Below, piece by piece: positions 26,025 to 39,430 of a DNA stretch of 64,000 nucleotides. The notes below the pieces were generated by a model. That model saw only the letters and a list, made by a program, of their open reading frames with translations, searched no databases and was not told the DNA's origin. The stretch comes from Istiophorus platypterus (Eukaryota > Chordata > Actinopteri > Istiophoriformes > Istiophoridae): assembly GCA_016859345.1 (NCBI GenBank), contig CM029126.1, positions 5,105,001-5,169,000 on the forward strand, in the 5' to 3' direction. Position numbers and translations under genes: made by a program. Each line of letters begins with the position of its first letter. Position 1 is the stretch's first letter.

Positions 26025-27788
26025 TTATGCCTCGGGGGCAGATGCTCCACCAATTTGCTGGTTACCATTTTCCTTATGGTTTTTTTTTTAAACCTGTCTT
26101 TTGGTGCGAATCACCCCTATAACAAGATTTCCTTCCTTGCAATGTGAATGTTTGAGATAAACAATGGCAGAGATCAGCTGCCTTCATGCCAAAAAAAAAA
26201 AAAAAGTATATCCAGTTTGTATATAAATAGATCAGATTTGTCATTCTGAAACAAGAGTGTTCATTAAAAGCAAAGGTGTAAGCTGCTAAACTCACACATC
26301 TCGAGTTTCAGTCTGTCAGTGATTCCGTTACAGTAGTTGTCCGGGGATGTGAAAAGAAAGGTGCTATTCTGAAAATGTGACTCGGTTTTGATGTGTTTTT
26401 TTCTGTGTTTTTATTTGTTTAACATTCAGTTGAACCGGTGTAATAAAGCAACTCACGGTGGTGGGATTCGTCCCCCCCGTCACCATCTGCCCTTTCAGTC
26501 CCACACTGATGGCGCAGCAAGTGTCGTGGTGGCCGCGGCACCTGGGACGTGAAGGGGAGCGGACCGTGCCGCCCCGCACGCAGGTGTGATCCCATCAGTC
26601 TAAGCGTTACTGTGGGAGCATGAGGCGGTGGGGAGGCGTGAAGAAGCGAGGAGAACATGTGCGTCTCGAGTCTATTTTTGTGTGTATGTGAGTTTGCAAG
26701 AAATCATGCTCTATGATATGATTTCATTCCAATATGTGCATTTGGATCTACGGTATTTGGTTTGTGGATACGGTGCATCTCATTTTCAGGGGAACAGTCA
26801 GGGGCTAAGTGGTAGAATTGTTAAAAAGTCTCCTAACCTTATCATTCCTTACAAATATTGACAGTATTTCACTTGGTACAGGAGTTGTTATTAAACTCTG
26901 TTAATGTCAATTTAATGACTTTATGATCATAAAATACTGATGATGTAATAGTAGCAGCAGCACAGGGATTGTTGTCTCTTGGCATCTATGAGCTAAGAAA
27001 TCCCTGTTTGTGTCTTATTCAGTGTTGTGTTCAGAAACAGAAACGCATGCAGAACATACGAGGACTACAACTCCGTTGTGAACTGGCTGTTTTAAGGCAC
27101 AGTTTAAGTGATAGCAGAGACCACGGGGGGATAGAACAGAGGCTTATTCATTCAGGACTCAGCTGAGTATCCAGGCAGTGTCTGTCCAGCGCCTTACCAT
27201 GTGTTTGGCTGCGATGCAGCGCTTTGTTGTTTGCCAAACGAAGGGGGGGGGTAACTGTTTTGGATGGAGATCTTTATGAAAACGTCACGAAAAATGCAAA
27301 TGTGGATATCTCACTTTCACGCCTAGAAAAAAAACCCCCAAATTATCATATTTAACCGGCTTTAGTGTGGATGTTGTCCGAGGGACCGCACCGAAGCAAC
27401 CGAGTGAACAAATAAATGCGTGTGTAAATGGGGGGTGGAGAGCGGGCGGGCGAGGGGGTAAACGAGCGAGTGAGCAAGTGCGACCGAAGTCATTAGGTGG
27501 ATGTAGCGAGTGTGCGAAGGCCTGCATGTGTGCCATCGAGTGAATGAGTGATTAAGCACATAAGTCAGTGAATAAAGTACGTATGTGTGTTTGTGTGTGT
27601 GTGTGACAGAGAGAGAGAGAAACAGAGGGAGGGGAAGGCACCAGTGGGCCCAGTAACTTTCCCAGTGACTCATTAGGTGGGTAATTAAGGCACAAAGCTT
27701 TGGCCCCAGGGCACCGCCGAACTGCACTCTGAGCACCGACTGCTAATGACGCCATCCTGGACCTCAAAGAGAGAGATGGAGGGAGAAC

Positions 27789-27829
27789 GAGAGAGAGAGC
27801 TAGAGAGAGAGAGAGAGAGAGAGAGAGAG
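27789..27829 (+). repeat. (GA)n microsatellite
   Basis: About 40 bp of GA with one GCTA interruption, inside a purine-rich region from about 27605 to 27830. On the minus strand it gives a serine/leucine frame that is not a gene. Confidence 0.9.
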
Positions 27830-28309
27830 GCATGAATTGGTTCACACAGAAAAACTGCTTCTGAAAAGACGAAGGGGTCGATACCGTTCACACCCTGCAG
27901 GGATATAATGGATGGTCAACCTCACTAAACTCTGTTTTTATCTACAAAACATTGTAGACTTTACTCACCTCTGTCACCTAAAAAATGACATATAACAAAT
28001 TTTTATGACACATAATTCACTGTTTACTCAAATTTACGTAAATTACCATACGTTGTAGGATGGTTGGTTTCTTCAGAGGTGCACGTTATATTGGCAGAAT
28101 TACAATAGTTGACATGAACAGCTTGTATCATCGCCGAACCAAAAATATCAAAAATAACCTGACAACCTGATCCCCATCCTCCTGTTGCTCCTCTATCACG
28201 AACTGCTCCAAACAACACTGTTGCTCCTAAGGTGGAATTTCATCCTACAGGACACACTTGGCGGAAATATCGAACTATTAAAAAAAGAAAGTAACAGTAG
28301 TTGCAGTTA

Positions 28310-28640
28310 CAGTAGAGCTGGGAGAGAACTCATATCACGATCTCAGATTTAATATTGTGTAGGATTTTGTTACAACAAGAAGGTATACTGTGTCTAACAC
28401 TGAGGCTATCCCAGGTCTTAAAGGCTGTAAAATGACTTAGTTTTCTGAGCTTATTTGAGGATTATAGCTCAGTGAAATGAACAGTAAATCTTTTTACTTG
28501 GCCAGTCATCATATTCATATTACAGATTGTAAGAGTTTCCTATACCGCCAATCATGGTCCAACAATATATCGCTATATAGGAGATTGATATCAAATATCA
28601 CAATATTTGAGTTTTTCAGTATTGCTCGGTGCTACTTCCC
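28310..28640. mobile_element. probable old interspersed repeat (CACGATATT type)
   Basis: Phrases such as GAGCTGGGAGAGAACTCATATCACGATCTC, CAATATATCGCTATATAGG and GATATCAAATATCACAATATT resemble a widespread fish repeat built around 'atatcacgatatt'. Ends are unclear and no coding remains. Confidence 0.35.
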
Positions 28641-28904
28641 AAATGGTTAGTTTCCCTCTAAATGATTATTCAATAGAATTTCCATATAATGTCCTATATC
28701 ATAATGTATATTGCCATAATTATAAAAACTGAAACCTTTTTTAAAAAATTAATTTCAATAATCAATTCAATAATAATACATTTCTTGTATTTGTGGTTAA
28801 AATTCAGTCACTATGCTGTTGCATCACACCTGGGATTTTAGCCACATTGGCAGCTGTTGGTCACCACTATGCTTCAGACTATAAAATATGTGTATATATT
28901 TATC

Positions 28905-29255
28905 CCCAAAGGCTTCATCTCATGACTTTTCCCTGTAGCACCATCAGGTCAAAATTTCACTTTGTCATAAACTTTGATTTATGACCAAATCTGTGAAGAA
29001 AAAAAAACAACAAATCTCTCATTGGCTTCAGCCATACATTTTGTTGCATTACGATTAGCTAAATTTAGCATGCTAACATTCTAAACTAAGATGGTGAACA
29101 TGTTAATTATACCTGGTAAAATTCACCCTGCTAGTGCTCTCATATGAGCATATTAGCATGCTGATGTTTGCATATGGGTCAAAGCACCAGTGCACATAAG
29201 TGCAGTCTCACAGAGTAGCTAGCTGTGGCTGTGGACTCTTGACGGACTGTTGTTG
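28905..29255 (+). mobile_element. GCTAAC-rich fish repeat, copy A (intron 1)
   Basis: Contains, in order, CACCATCAGGTCAAAATTTCA, GATTTATGACCAAATCTG, AGCATGCTAACATTCTAAAC, AAGATGGTGAACATG, CATATTAGCATGCTGATGTTTGC, AAAGCACCAGTGCACATAAG and CTAGCTGTGGCTGTGGACTCTTGA. This is the known order of a very abundant perciform repeat. The same family occurs at 46590-47250 and 53575-53693 in the same orientation. Confidence 0.7.
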
Positions 29256-29660
29256 GGTTGAATCCACTCAAATTTTGAAAATTATTTAAATAAACAGATA
29301 TAAGGGTCAATATTTGACCAACAGGAGGCCTTAGCCCACTGGTTTGGGTTTTTTTTTTTTTTTTCCAATTCACCATCGCACCACTAATACCTTGGCCTGT
29401 CTCGCTCTACTGTCTTGACACTGAGGAGAAGAGATAAGAGGGAAAAAATGCAGAAAAGAAGCTCTCAGATGTAGAGGCAGAGAGAGAGAAACAGAGAGAG
29501 AGAGAGAGAGGGGTTAAGAGCAGAAACCACCCTTAAAAGATTTTGCACTCAACACGGTGTAGGGGATGGATGGAAGGGGGTTTTCGGTGGTGGTAGTGGT
29601 GGTGGGGGGCAGCAGCAGAAAGCAGTAGAGATGAGTTAAAGACAGTGGGGCAGGTTCCCC

Positions 29661-29689
29661 GCAGAGAGCAGAGAGCAGAGAGCAGAGAC
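29661..29689 (+). repeat. (GCAGAGA)n short tandem repeat
   Basis: Four units of a 7-bp repeat within a purine-rich segment (29400-29700). Confidence 0.8.
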
Positions 29690-31095
29690 CAAAAAACAGA
29701 CTAAAAAGTGTGGAGGAGCCAAGAACAGACTCAGGGACACAGAAACGCCCCCCCCCCCCAGTGGCAGGGGGGTGAGAGAATAAGGAGCCGGGGGAGAGGA
29801 GGGGAAAAAAAATAGGGGGTGGCGGCAGGGAGGACAGAGGAGTTACTGGCATTTCCATTTTGAGCCTGTATGAAGGCTAATGACTCAAGGCAGGCTGCTG
29901 AGACTGAGCGAGGGTTCTGCAGGTGGTCCTCACAGGAGTGGAGAGCTCCTGAGGAGACTAAGGTCATTTTAATTGGACACTGAATAACGTTAGACTGCTT
30001 CACGGGGAGAATAGTGGGGTGGTGCTTTCACTTCCAAAAGGCCAATTACAGTGTGTTCATGTTGCATTGCATTTTATCAAGGCTTTATGAAGGTGCAAAG
30101 GTTTGTAACATGCTGCCTCTTGTTGAATTTCTACTTCTATTTCTGCAGAGGAAATATATATCATATAAAATAAATATATATAAAATTATTGCACAATTCC
30201 CCCATGATCAAGCACTTGGCGACAGCCAAAAAATCCCTTTAAACAGGTAGACATGTTGCACATACAATCACCTTGTTAGCAAACAATTGCCTAGATACAC
30301 ATCTGGAAGTAATGGAGAAAAGGTTACGCTTCATTTGGAGTCATCTCTCTGGCCCACTTGAGAACGTAAATTCAAAAAACCCTACACTTTCTAACTCTAT
30401 TTTGGTCTCCACCAACTCCTGAGGGAAAAATGGGTCTCCTTAGCCACGAAGAGGAGCAGGTAGTTTTTTCCCCGTCAACAGCCACCATCTGTGCCCGAAC
30501 ACAAAAACCGAAGCAGAGAAGGTTAAGTTGTTGGCGAGAAAATTAAAACAACAAGCTGAAAGATCATAAAGCTGATGGGATCTGCAGAGTCTGGTGATAA
30601 TTCTCCTGTGGGTTCACCACTACAAGCTACTTCTTTCACATATTATAGCCAGGAGCAAAAACAGAACACTGATGCGCCCCAAAATAGTGTTAAAGCACAG
30701 TATTTGTGTAAATCTACCTTTTCCCATGTTTTCAGGTCTTGAAAGTCCTGCTATGTTTTACCAGAAATAAATTCCTTCCATCCCTGATGGCAGAGGAACA
30801 TTTTATCAACTTCTTTTCATCTGAAAGAAAACAGAAACCCTCTGTCCTCCAAGATTGCCGTGCGGCAGTATGAACACATCAGCTGCTAATTGAGCCATTA
30901 CTCTTAACAGAAACAAAACAATTCCTTAATCACGATGAGATGTGGCAATATCGCCGAATGGGAGATGTGGCGGACGGCAGCCAGCAGGATCAAAACTCAG
31001 CCGCCGTGGCTGGATAATATATGCTGGGCCTATTTTTTTCTCCCCCCACCATTGCAAATGTGGTCAAACCATTTCTCCCAGAGGTGGTGCATGGT

Positions 31096-31159
31096 GCGTG
31101 TGTGTCTGTATGTGTGTGTACATGTGTGTGTGTGTGTGTGTGCGTGTGTGTGTGTGTGC
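31096..31159 (+). repeat. (GT)n microsatellite
   Basis: Interrupted GT array in intron 1. Confidence 0.9.
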
Positions 31160-31454
31160 AGAACCCTGGGCACTCCAATCTTTCAGCTTATTAATTTCAT
31201 ATTTATTCATTTATTTTTAAATGCGTTGAGTGATGGAAGTGCAGCAGGCTAAAGCTCGGAGGTGCTTACATGGCAGATGGATTTTAAAAAGGGGAAGTGT
31301 GCCAGTGTCAGGGGCAGGATTTCAATTCAAAGTCGAGGGATCTCTTTTTTTCTTTTATTATTCATGGAAAGCGGGAATTATCCACGGAAAGTTGAGCGAG
31401 CACACTTGGCTTTTTGCTGTGCTGCCGGCTCAGTGCAAAAACTACCCTTGACCT

Positions 31455-31516
31455 ATGTGTGTGTGTCTGTGTGTGTGTCTGTGTGTGTGTGTGTGTGTGT
31501 CTGTGGGGGGGGGGGG
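31455..31516 (+). repeat. (GT)n plus G12 tract
   Basis: GT array with CTGT interruptions that ends in a run of 12 G. The fragment of CTGCTCAAGGGCA-type repeat follows within 20 bp. Confidence 0.9.
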
Positions 31517-33459
31517 CTTAAAGGCCCTGCTCAAGGGCAAACTCTTATTTTGACACAGGATTCAAACTACCCATCTTTGGTAGAGCCTATGAGTGTAAAT
31601 CCGACCGAGGAGCAGTCAAGACAATCTGATAGCTCAAACTACAGGAGGTTATTCTGAGACGCTTCCTTGCCAGTCCTTGAATTGGTGTTAATGAACCTCT
31701 CTCTTTAAGCCACAAGTTACATGAGACTCCTTCAGGGCGGCAGCGGCAGTAAATAGAAGCAGATACTTGCAGAGTGATGGCCAGCCAGTGTCATCGGATA
31801 TACCCTGATATTCATCTCGGGTTGATGAACTAATTTACACTTCACTTGGGCAGATTGGAAGCCAAGTGTAAGTCTGCTTCGCTGGGCCATAACACAATAC
31901 ATACAAAAAATACATGTGAATATTGTACCTCTACCATTTACCACACGATTGTTGCCACGGAAGGTGAAATAGCTGATGCTGTGATAACTTTCCGGAGTTT
32001 TCATACTATATTACTGTATTTTCATCCCAAAGCAATGCGGCCCCACCAGCGTGGCCCCTTGCATAGATTTAATGCAAGGCAGCTTTAGGGCTGAGGTCCT
32101 GCTATATTCTCTGGAGAAGTTTTGAAGATGCATGGCGACCCAGTCGCCAGACATTGGGGACATGTCGCCATCAAAGTCCAGGTGTGGCTGAATTGTCCCC
32201 GCCAATATATTTACCCATCACAAACGACCTTGCCGTTTTAACTCCCCACTGTTTTCCTGGTAAGATTTATGCAGCAACTACAAGCCAGATTTGTCAGGTT
32301 TCTGCAAAATGTTGATTATTATGATTAAGAGTGAAAGACTGGGATATGGGGATGATTAACTATGATCTGGCAACCCTCGAACATTAAACCCCTGCAAGAA
32401 GCGTTATTTAAAGCCCAATTCGACGGCAGCAGCAGCATTGGAGCTGGTGATGAGCGGTGGTGAATCTGAAACAGAATTTATAGTTTAGAGGCTTCGACAT
32501 GTCACAGGAGTTAAAGCGTTCTCAACGGACAAAAATATATTCAGTTCAAGTTATATTTAAATTCCACTGTTTGATGTCAGCTGATTTTCTGAGGAGAAAA
32601 CATGCCTGCCAACGCGAATTAGGACATTTTTACTAGAGCCAAAGTGTCAGGGACAGCTGAGCTTAGCTGTTGAGAATGTTGCGTAATCAATCCAGACATG
32701 CATCTTCTTTGAAATTATGTACGGAAATACTTACCATTTAATGTTTCCATAGTTCTTACTGCGTGTGGGTCATTAAGACATGAGCATTATTCATAAGGTA
32801 AATTAGCCACAGCGTGTCCAGCTAGTTTGTTCGTTATTGTCAGGCACTGTCTTATTCTGAAAGTCCTGTCGTCGGTAGCAGCCTGAGCAGCAGGGGTGCA
32901 CAGACAAAGGTGAAGCTGCAGGCTCTCAGGTGAGCACCGATGTCGAAGTGAAGGATGAAATATGATACCAGGATGAGTTTTTCTGATATGATTTAAAGGT
33001 GAGATTGAGCATCGCTGTGGATCTGTCACAAAACTCTTGAGTCGTGTCGCCCGAATTTTAAAAAAAGTGAAATTAGAGCAGGGCTGCAGAGTCTCAGGTG
33101 AGATTGGAAAATGGCTCAGAGCAAAACATAGCAGTACATTACCTACTGGGTTTTTTTTTTAATATACATTTATTTTTTTTATAACATTGACTTGAAAATC
33201 TATCATATTTAGATTTCTGTTACTGAAAGTCATGATAAAAGTGTAGTTCCAGGCAAGTTATATCAGAAAACCCATACTAAGTGCACACATTATTTCTGCC
33301 ATCTAAAAAAAAAAAAAAAAAAGCCTCCCGTCCACAGATATAAGCAAACCTACGCCACCGCTTTCAGGGCCTCGCCGCTGTGATAATTTCAAGTAATGAT
33401 GGCACTGAAATTGCTGAAGAGTTCAAATGTCATCAAGAAATATCAGGCCCTTTCTCCAG

Positions 33460-33640
33460 CTTCTCCATCTTCTTCGTTTCTCGCCCTCCTTCCTCTACTT
33501 TGTCTCCTCTTCACTCTTACTCTTCTTGTCCTCATCTTTTTTTTCGCTTTTTCTTTTTCCTTCTATTTTTCCTCCCTATTCTATTAAATCTTCTCCTCCT
33601 CCTCCTCCTCCTCCTCCTCCTCCTCTCCATTCTGTCATTT
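33460..33640 (+). repeat. polypyrimidine tract with (CTC)n core
   Basis: About 180 bp of nearly pure C/T, with a perfect CTC array at 33591-33626. Long mirror-like pyrimidine tracts can form triplex DNA. The leucine/serine/proline frames across it are artefacts. Confidence 0.85.
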
Positions 33641-34041
33641 TTCTGCGGTTGGCAGACAGTTTTTGCTGCGTCTCCACCACCTGGACTGGTCATGTTTCAG
33701 GTTCTGACTATTTGCAGTGGCAGGAAAACAGAGACAGATGCGATCGGATTTGTTTGAGTAAATACAGATCTGTTAAAATCGTCTGGATTTTTTTTTTTCC
33801 AGAAAATGAGGCACGTGCAACGTGGTCCACTTCTGATCCCGCGTAATGAGTCAGTTAAATATGTGTGGCCATGTGTGGAGGGTCAGCTTCAGAGAAATAT
33901 CCCGAGCGGGTGTTTATTATTTATTCTGCTCCTCAGATGAACCCTCTCATGCATATTAAAACTGAATTTTTTTACATCTTCACTCTGAGCCGAATGTAGA
34001 GACAGGCTAGTTCACACACCCTCTCCTCCTTTTCCCCCCGC

Positions 34042-34095
34042 CCACACACACACACACACACACGCACACACACACACACACAAACAAACGCACAC
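34042..34095 (+). repeat. (CA)n microsatellite
   Basis: CA array with CG and AAA interruptions in intron 1. Confidence 0.9.
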
Positions 34096-35093
34096 CTGCT
34101 CATCAGTGGTGGACATCTGCTGATGAGGCTCAAACGATACTATAGAAAGCTCCAGAGCCACCACCCAATGGACCTTGAGGTGAGATCGTCTTCTCGACTG
34201 CGTCTCCGGGGTCAAGAATGACTGTTAAGCCTCAAACTAGATGTTGATTAATAAGTAAATCCATGAATAAACGACCTGTGGATGTATTTTAAGTCAGAAA
34301 AGGCAGGAAATATCTCAAACCGTATCAACAGTGTATCCGGACGACAAAAAGAAACAGATAAAAACCCTCGTGCCACTCGTGTTTTCCTACGCCTGTCTGT
34401 GCTGTTCAAGTGAGCGCAGCACAACTCAAGGCTCATATGGCTACAGGAGTTATTCTGACCCCTGACCCATCGTCCGCCACAACAAGCCACAACAAGCCAC
34501 AGCAAGCACCAGATCCATGCATCTTTTCATTAGTGCACAGAAACGGCTATCACTCCCTCTTCATATATTCATACATATATTGCGCCCCCTCCACCCACCA
34601 CCACCACCACCAGCCCCCCCATGTGTCTGTATGACGGCCCTGCACTAACACAAGCCTCCAGGAAAACCAATTTGTTGGTTGTCAGCCAGAAGTGCCCCCC
34701 CCCCTTTTGATTTTATTTTTTTCTTAATTTTTCTCATTATTTGCCACGAAGCGATTTGTTCCTGTGAGTTTAGGGCTCTTCTGTTGATACGTGATTTTTT
34801 TTTTCCCAGGGTAAACAAAACAAAAAAAAAAAAGGCGTAGTGAAGTAATTGGCTGCCATGGTTTGCCATGTGAGGTTTACCAGATTGCCTGTCTGATCAA
34901 CCACAGACCCCTTCAAAAGGACTATTTGCAAGATAAAAACATTGAAGCCGACACTCACACGCAGCAGATTATGAGGCAGCTCATTTGCTCTCATCTATGC
35001 AAACAAAGCCATTCCTCCTCGGATAACTTGATTTCAGGGCAGAGTAAACATCTTTTACAGCGAGCGAGAGATTCGGAGAAAACCTAGCGCCGG

Positions 35094-35137
35094 GCAACGC
35101 TTCGCTCGGGGGGGCAATGCTCTGCTCGGGGGGGCAG
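35094..35137 (+). repeat. 20-bp tandem duplication
   Basis: Two units of GCAACGCTTCGCTCGGGGGG type, differing at a few bases, followed by a partial third unit. Local G-rich sequence in intron 1. Confidence 0.7.
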
Positions 35138-36425
35138 AGAGATAAATAAAATTTGGTCCGATAAATAAATGTAGGGCCTGTGTATTTAAAGGCCTCTGGA
35201 TGTGATTATTAGCAGCTCGCACAGCCATTAAAGCCAACCAAAGTCGCCGGTGGCCATGTTCCCACTGCTTAATTGAAACCATTCCTTATTTACTCATCTC
35301 AGCAAAGGGGATGTGAGAGCAAGCAAAGAGGGTTTCATTTTCCATTTAATATCCCCCGCCTTGTGAAGCCAATGTGCACACACAATAGTCCCCACCCCAG
35401 GGAGAGGACAGTGCGTTTATGTTGCACCAAAAATATGGAGAAGGAGGGAAAGAAGAAAAAAAATCACTGATCACAGAAGGATTAATTCCATTTCTAAAGG
35501 CAGTCACCGGTGGAGGGGGGTGGGGGGTGGGGGGTAGACATTTTACCATTTTGCAATGGCGACCTATTTCTTTGTGTTAATTCCTCCACGCCTTTTAACT
35601 TCCAGAGCTGCTGCTTTATGACGCAGTAGGACAGTGTGTGATTGAGAAATTTGGAGTATTTTTAGCCAAGGCACTCGCTTGGCCTGAGGGGACAGCATAT
35701 GATCCACCCCCCCCCCAACTTCCTTCTCTTCTTCTGCTTCTTTAGTGGTTTCACAATGAACCACTGGATCTGTGCCTGGGAGGGAGAGTTGGGATGCGAA
35801 CCGAACTGAATCAGCTCTCTTATCTACATCTCAGGAGCCGCCTCCTGTTTGGCGCTAGCAGGCCTGTTCCAGAAATGCCTTCCTCCGCTGTTGCGGCCCT
35901 GACGATGGGGTGCAGCGCGCCGTTATGTTGCACCGTTGTGTTACGGCCTGCACGCGATGACCGAACAATGCCACACATGTGAGCTTTAGCTGAAAATTGT
36001 CTGCAAGAGGAAGTGTGAGGTATAAAGGGTAGGAAGAGGCAGATTCCACACAGTGGGACTAAAATAAGATATATTTAGATTTACACCTCCCTTCTGTTTT
36101 TCCGATGTACAGACCTAATCCAGCAATATACACAGCGAGGGGGTTATGTCCAGAGTTTTGTTGTTGTTTTCCTCCGGACACCTTTCACCTTTCTTCTTGT
36201 TTCTGTATATTCATGATTTGGGGTCATTAGGCCTCGAGATCAGTGAAAGCTTTTTTCAGGGAAGCTGAGACATTTTCAGATCGGGCGGCTACATCCAGGT
36301 CGGCTTGCATCTGTTTACCTCCGCTCGCGTGTTTGAGTTGACTTGATATGTGTGTAATCGCATCACCTCTGAAGTGCCTCACACTCTGATCGCACCCTGG
36401 AACACATTAGACATGAATGAACATG

Positions 36426-36428
<3 letters not shown>

Positions 36429-36471
<43 letters not shown>
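36429..36471 (+). repeat. (AT)21 microsatellite
   Basis: A perfect AT array able to extrude as a cruciform, in intron 1. Confidence 0.95.
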
Positions 36472-36476
<5 letters not shown>

Positions 36477-36652
36477 GAAGCAGTATACAGTAAATATTTC
36501 CCTCACTAATGTAACAGCCGAGCTTGTCTAACAACAGAAAACCTCACTTGAACTGACTGTGTAATAAAGGACACGCAAACACGGACACATTAGTGAGACT
36601 TTGACATTAAACAAGCGGTAACTCCCGGTGTGAGAGCGGACTGCATCATGTC

Positions 36653-36667
36653 GGGGGGGGGGGGGGG
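36653..36667 (+). repeat. poly(G) tract, 15 bases
   Basis: An uninterrupted G15 run in intron 1. Confidence 0.9.
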
Positions 36668-36982
36668 TCTGTATGCGGGATGACTGACTGGCCTGAATAT
36701 GACTCCTGACGCCTTCATGTTTCACCGTGGGAAAAAACCCCAAACAATTTACACAGCTTGAGATGATTTAAAAACGATCAACCTGTTAAGTTCAGGTTTT
36801 ACAGATTTCCAAGGCAGATTTTCAGCCAGGAAACAGGTTTGCATGATGCATTTACCGTCCACCGTATCGTGTTTACGGTCTGAGGGTCCGATAAGAAATT
36901 TTGCATCTAAATATGACTTGAAAATAACTTTTCCAGCCTCATTATGGACTAAACAGCTGTTATATCATCAGTGCTCCCGATG

Positions 36983-36983
<1 letters not shown>

Positions 36984-37028
<45 letters not shown>
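36984..37028 (+). repeat. (CA)22 microsatellite
   Basis: A perfect CA array in intron 1. Confidence 0.95.
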
Positions 37029-37031
<3 letters not shown>

Positions 37032-37195
37032 TGGCATCCTCCTGCCATCCAGCTCTGCCCCCACTCGCCCTCCATCTGACCTCCTGCTGAACCTCCATGC
37101 TTCACTTTTCCCATGGATCTGAACCTTTTTTCTGTATGGCCTCGTTGACTCTAATTAGCCATAGCCACATTTCCCACGTCTTGTGACAGGTCGTA

Positions 37196-37255
37196 CAGAC
37201 AACCAGGCCTCCTCTCCCTCTCTCCCTCGCTCCCCCTCCCCCCTCCCCCCCGCTG
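37196..37255 (+). repeat. C/T-rich tract
   Basis: About 55 bp of CCTCTCCCTC-type polypyrimidine in intron 1, with C-runs suited to i-motif formation. Confidence 0.7.
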
Positions 37256-38862
37256 TCGCCTTCTGCATCCAGCTCTTTGTCCTGGCGCTCGCCCATACGC
37301 CCAGCTGCTTGGCCCACACTAAATGTCACCCCGTACGGCGTACTGCCGGTGATCTACCGCACACCCTGGGGCCGAGCGCCGTCTCGATCGTAGTCTCTCT
37401 GACTTTTCCCTCGCTTCCTTCTCTGTTTTGACCACTTATTCATTTTTTTTCCCTCCGTGTTTCCTGTCCATCCTCCTCCTCGTCCCCTTCCTGCTATCAA
37501 GCTCTCCATTTTCTAATCTAATTGCTCCCAGTCCTGAACCTGAACCGCTCTCCTTTCCTGCAATCATTACCATACATCCTGATTGGCCGATACTGCCTGA
37601 CAGAAGCTCCGTGTGGTTTGCTGTCACACAGCTGGTTGTTCCCTGAGCAAGGCCATCGCCGGCGGCAATCTAATACAGGTTTTATCCCCTGGGGAGGGAG
37701 GCCTGGGTGAAAATAATGCAAGAAAGAGCTCTTCACATTAACTCCATGCCTAAACTTTACTTTTTTTTAAACAGCTGGCCATGCGCTGATTGCAGCTCAT
37801 TAACGAACGGGCCCTTGTCCGCTCTACTTGGACAGCTAAGTTGAGCTGAGAGGGAATCAAAGTAAGTGTCAGAATATAGAGAGCTGCTGTGATACAGAGC
37901 CTGAGCAATCAGCTCTGATTGGATTTTGATCCTCTCTTATTAGCTCCCAGATTGAGGGGATGGAGCGAAAAGCGCAATGCTAATTGCCAAAACAAACTGG
38001 GAATGACTCTAAAATCAGTGTTAGTATCTGAATTGCAAATCTTCACCATGGTGCCTTTTTTTCCCTCAGTAATTCTCTTTGTCTACCAGTTTGGTGCCTC
38101 TTCATCTCTGCAGTGCTTTACCGCCAAAAAAATGTGTGATTTTGGGAAGGTCTGGCTGCACCAGACCCTTTTTTTTTCTTTTTAAATAATCAAGACCACA
38201 TACATGAATTAAACAGAAGAAATCAAAAAGAGGCTGAGGAAAAGGACTTTAATTTGCATTGGTTGAACGGTGTGACAAAGCAACCCTCCTTAAAATTATG
38301 TTCATACACAGGAAAATTGCCACAGCAAATACATTTTTTTTAGGAAAATTAATTGCAAGCAAAGTAGGTTTTCTACTGCTCTCCAAGGTTTTCCTACTGA
38401 ATGTTCCTGGGATGACAGTCATGCTCTTTGTATGACTGCCATCCACCTCTTGGCAACTCCATTGCGGTTAACAAATGTTTAGCAAAAGATATGTTGCCTG
38501 TGAACATAATCCAGCCGGAGAATATGTTTCCTGCAAAACATATTTGCTGCTGCAGTTTAGTTGTATGTGAACATAGCTTTTTGGAGGCAGAGTTGTACGA
38601 AGAACTGCGGCTGAGTGTATTTCTCTTGTGGCTTCCTTCTGACAGTTTACTTTAGCATCACCTGGAAGTGTTTGCACCGGATATCACTTGCTGCTCTGCC
38701 CACTGAGCTGCTTGAAGTCCGGGACAACTGAAACTGTGATAATCTGTTCTCTCTAACATTTTGCATATGCTGTAAAAGTCGCATCTCAGGTCCAACAGGG
38801 ACAAGGGCTATGGTAATAGAAACAGAAGTCTTACATAAAGCAACGAGTGCTGGAGAGTGGCT

Positions 38863-38916
38863 GGAATACATATATATAGACATATATAGATATGTAAATA
38901 TCTATATATGTATTCC
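38863..38916. repeat. AT-rich hairpin
   Basis: GGAATACATATATA at 38863 onward is matched by the inverted arm TATATATGTATTCC ending at 38916, with an AT-rich loop that itself pairs in part (TATAGATATG / CATATA). It could be the remains of a small inverted-repeat element or a simple AT cruciform. Confidence 0.7.
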
Positions 38917-39430
38917 GGGCCAAAATCAGTGAACAAGGAACAGGTGTGAGTCAACAAGGTAGTGAGGGTCAGGTGTGCAGAGAAGCCAAGGGGTCTGGAA
39001 AGGTCCATGAAAATGCAGAGGTCAAGAAAAAAGGTCGTGAGGCTGAATTAAAGTGCAAACACCAAGTTCAACGTTGCTAATCCAAATGTAAATTTAGCAT
39101 ATATTTCCTGAGGAAAAAAATCCTGTCATAGCAGAAGTTACTGCTTTGGAGTATCACAATAAATTAGAATAAACAGAAGAATAGGTGCATTATCATAATG
39201 AGTGGCCACAAACAACTATGACAGACAAGGAACACTGAAAAATGAGATTTCATGCATAGAAATCCAAAGTAACCACTCAACCACCGCTTGAAAAGAAAAG
39301 CACACTATAAACTGTCACAAGGTCTTTTTCACTCGGTAGTTCAGGACAAAAACAAGGCATCAAAAATGTGTTCAAAATTAAGAAAAACTGTTTTGTCTCA
39401 CACGTTTTCTTCCTGTCTGGTTTCTCCCAG

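Larger units (their letters stand above)
10576..39430 (+). other. rftn1: rftn1 intron 1 (28.9 kb, phase 1)
   Basis: Runs from a GTAAGA donor to a TTTCTCCCAG acceptor. No second gene is supported inside it on either strand. It contains many microsatellites, homopolymer runs, old interspersed repeats (24005-24240, 25780-25930, 28310-28640, 28905-29255, 31530-31625) and long AT-rich unique sequence. The stretches 14000-16300, 17230-19800, 21250-23400, 32000-33400 and 37700-39400 show nothing I can name beyond short poly(A)/(T) runs and a hairpin at 38863. A long first coding intron is usual for raftlin and often holds enhancers, but none can be proven here. Confidence 0.9.
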
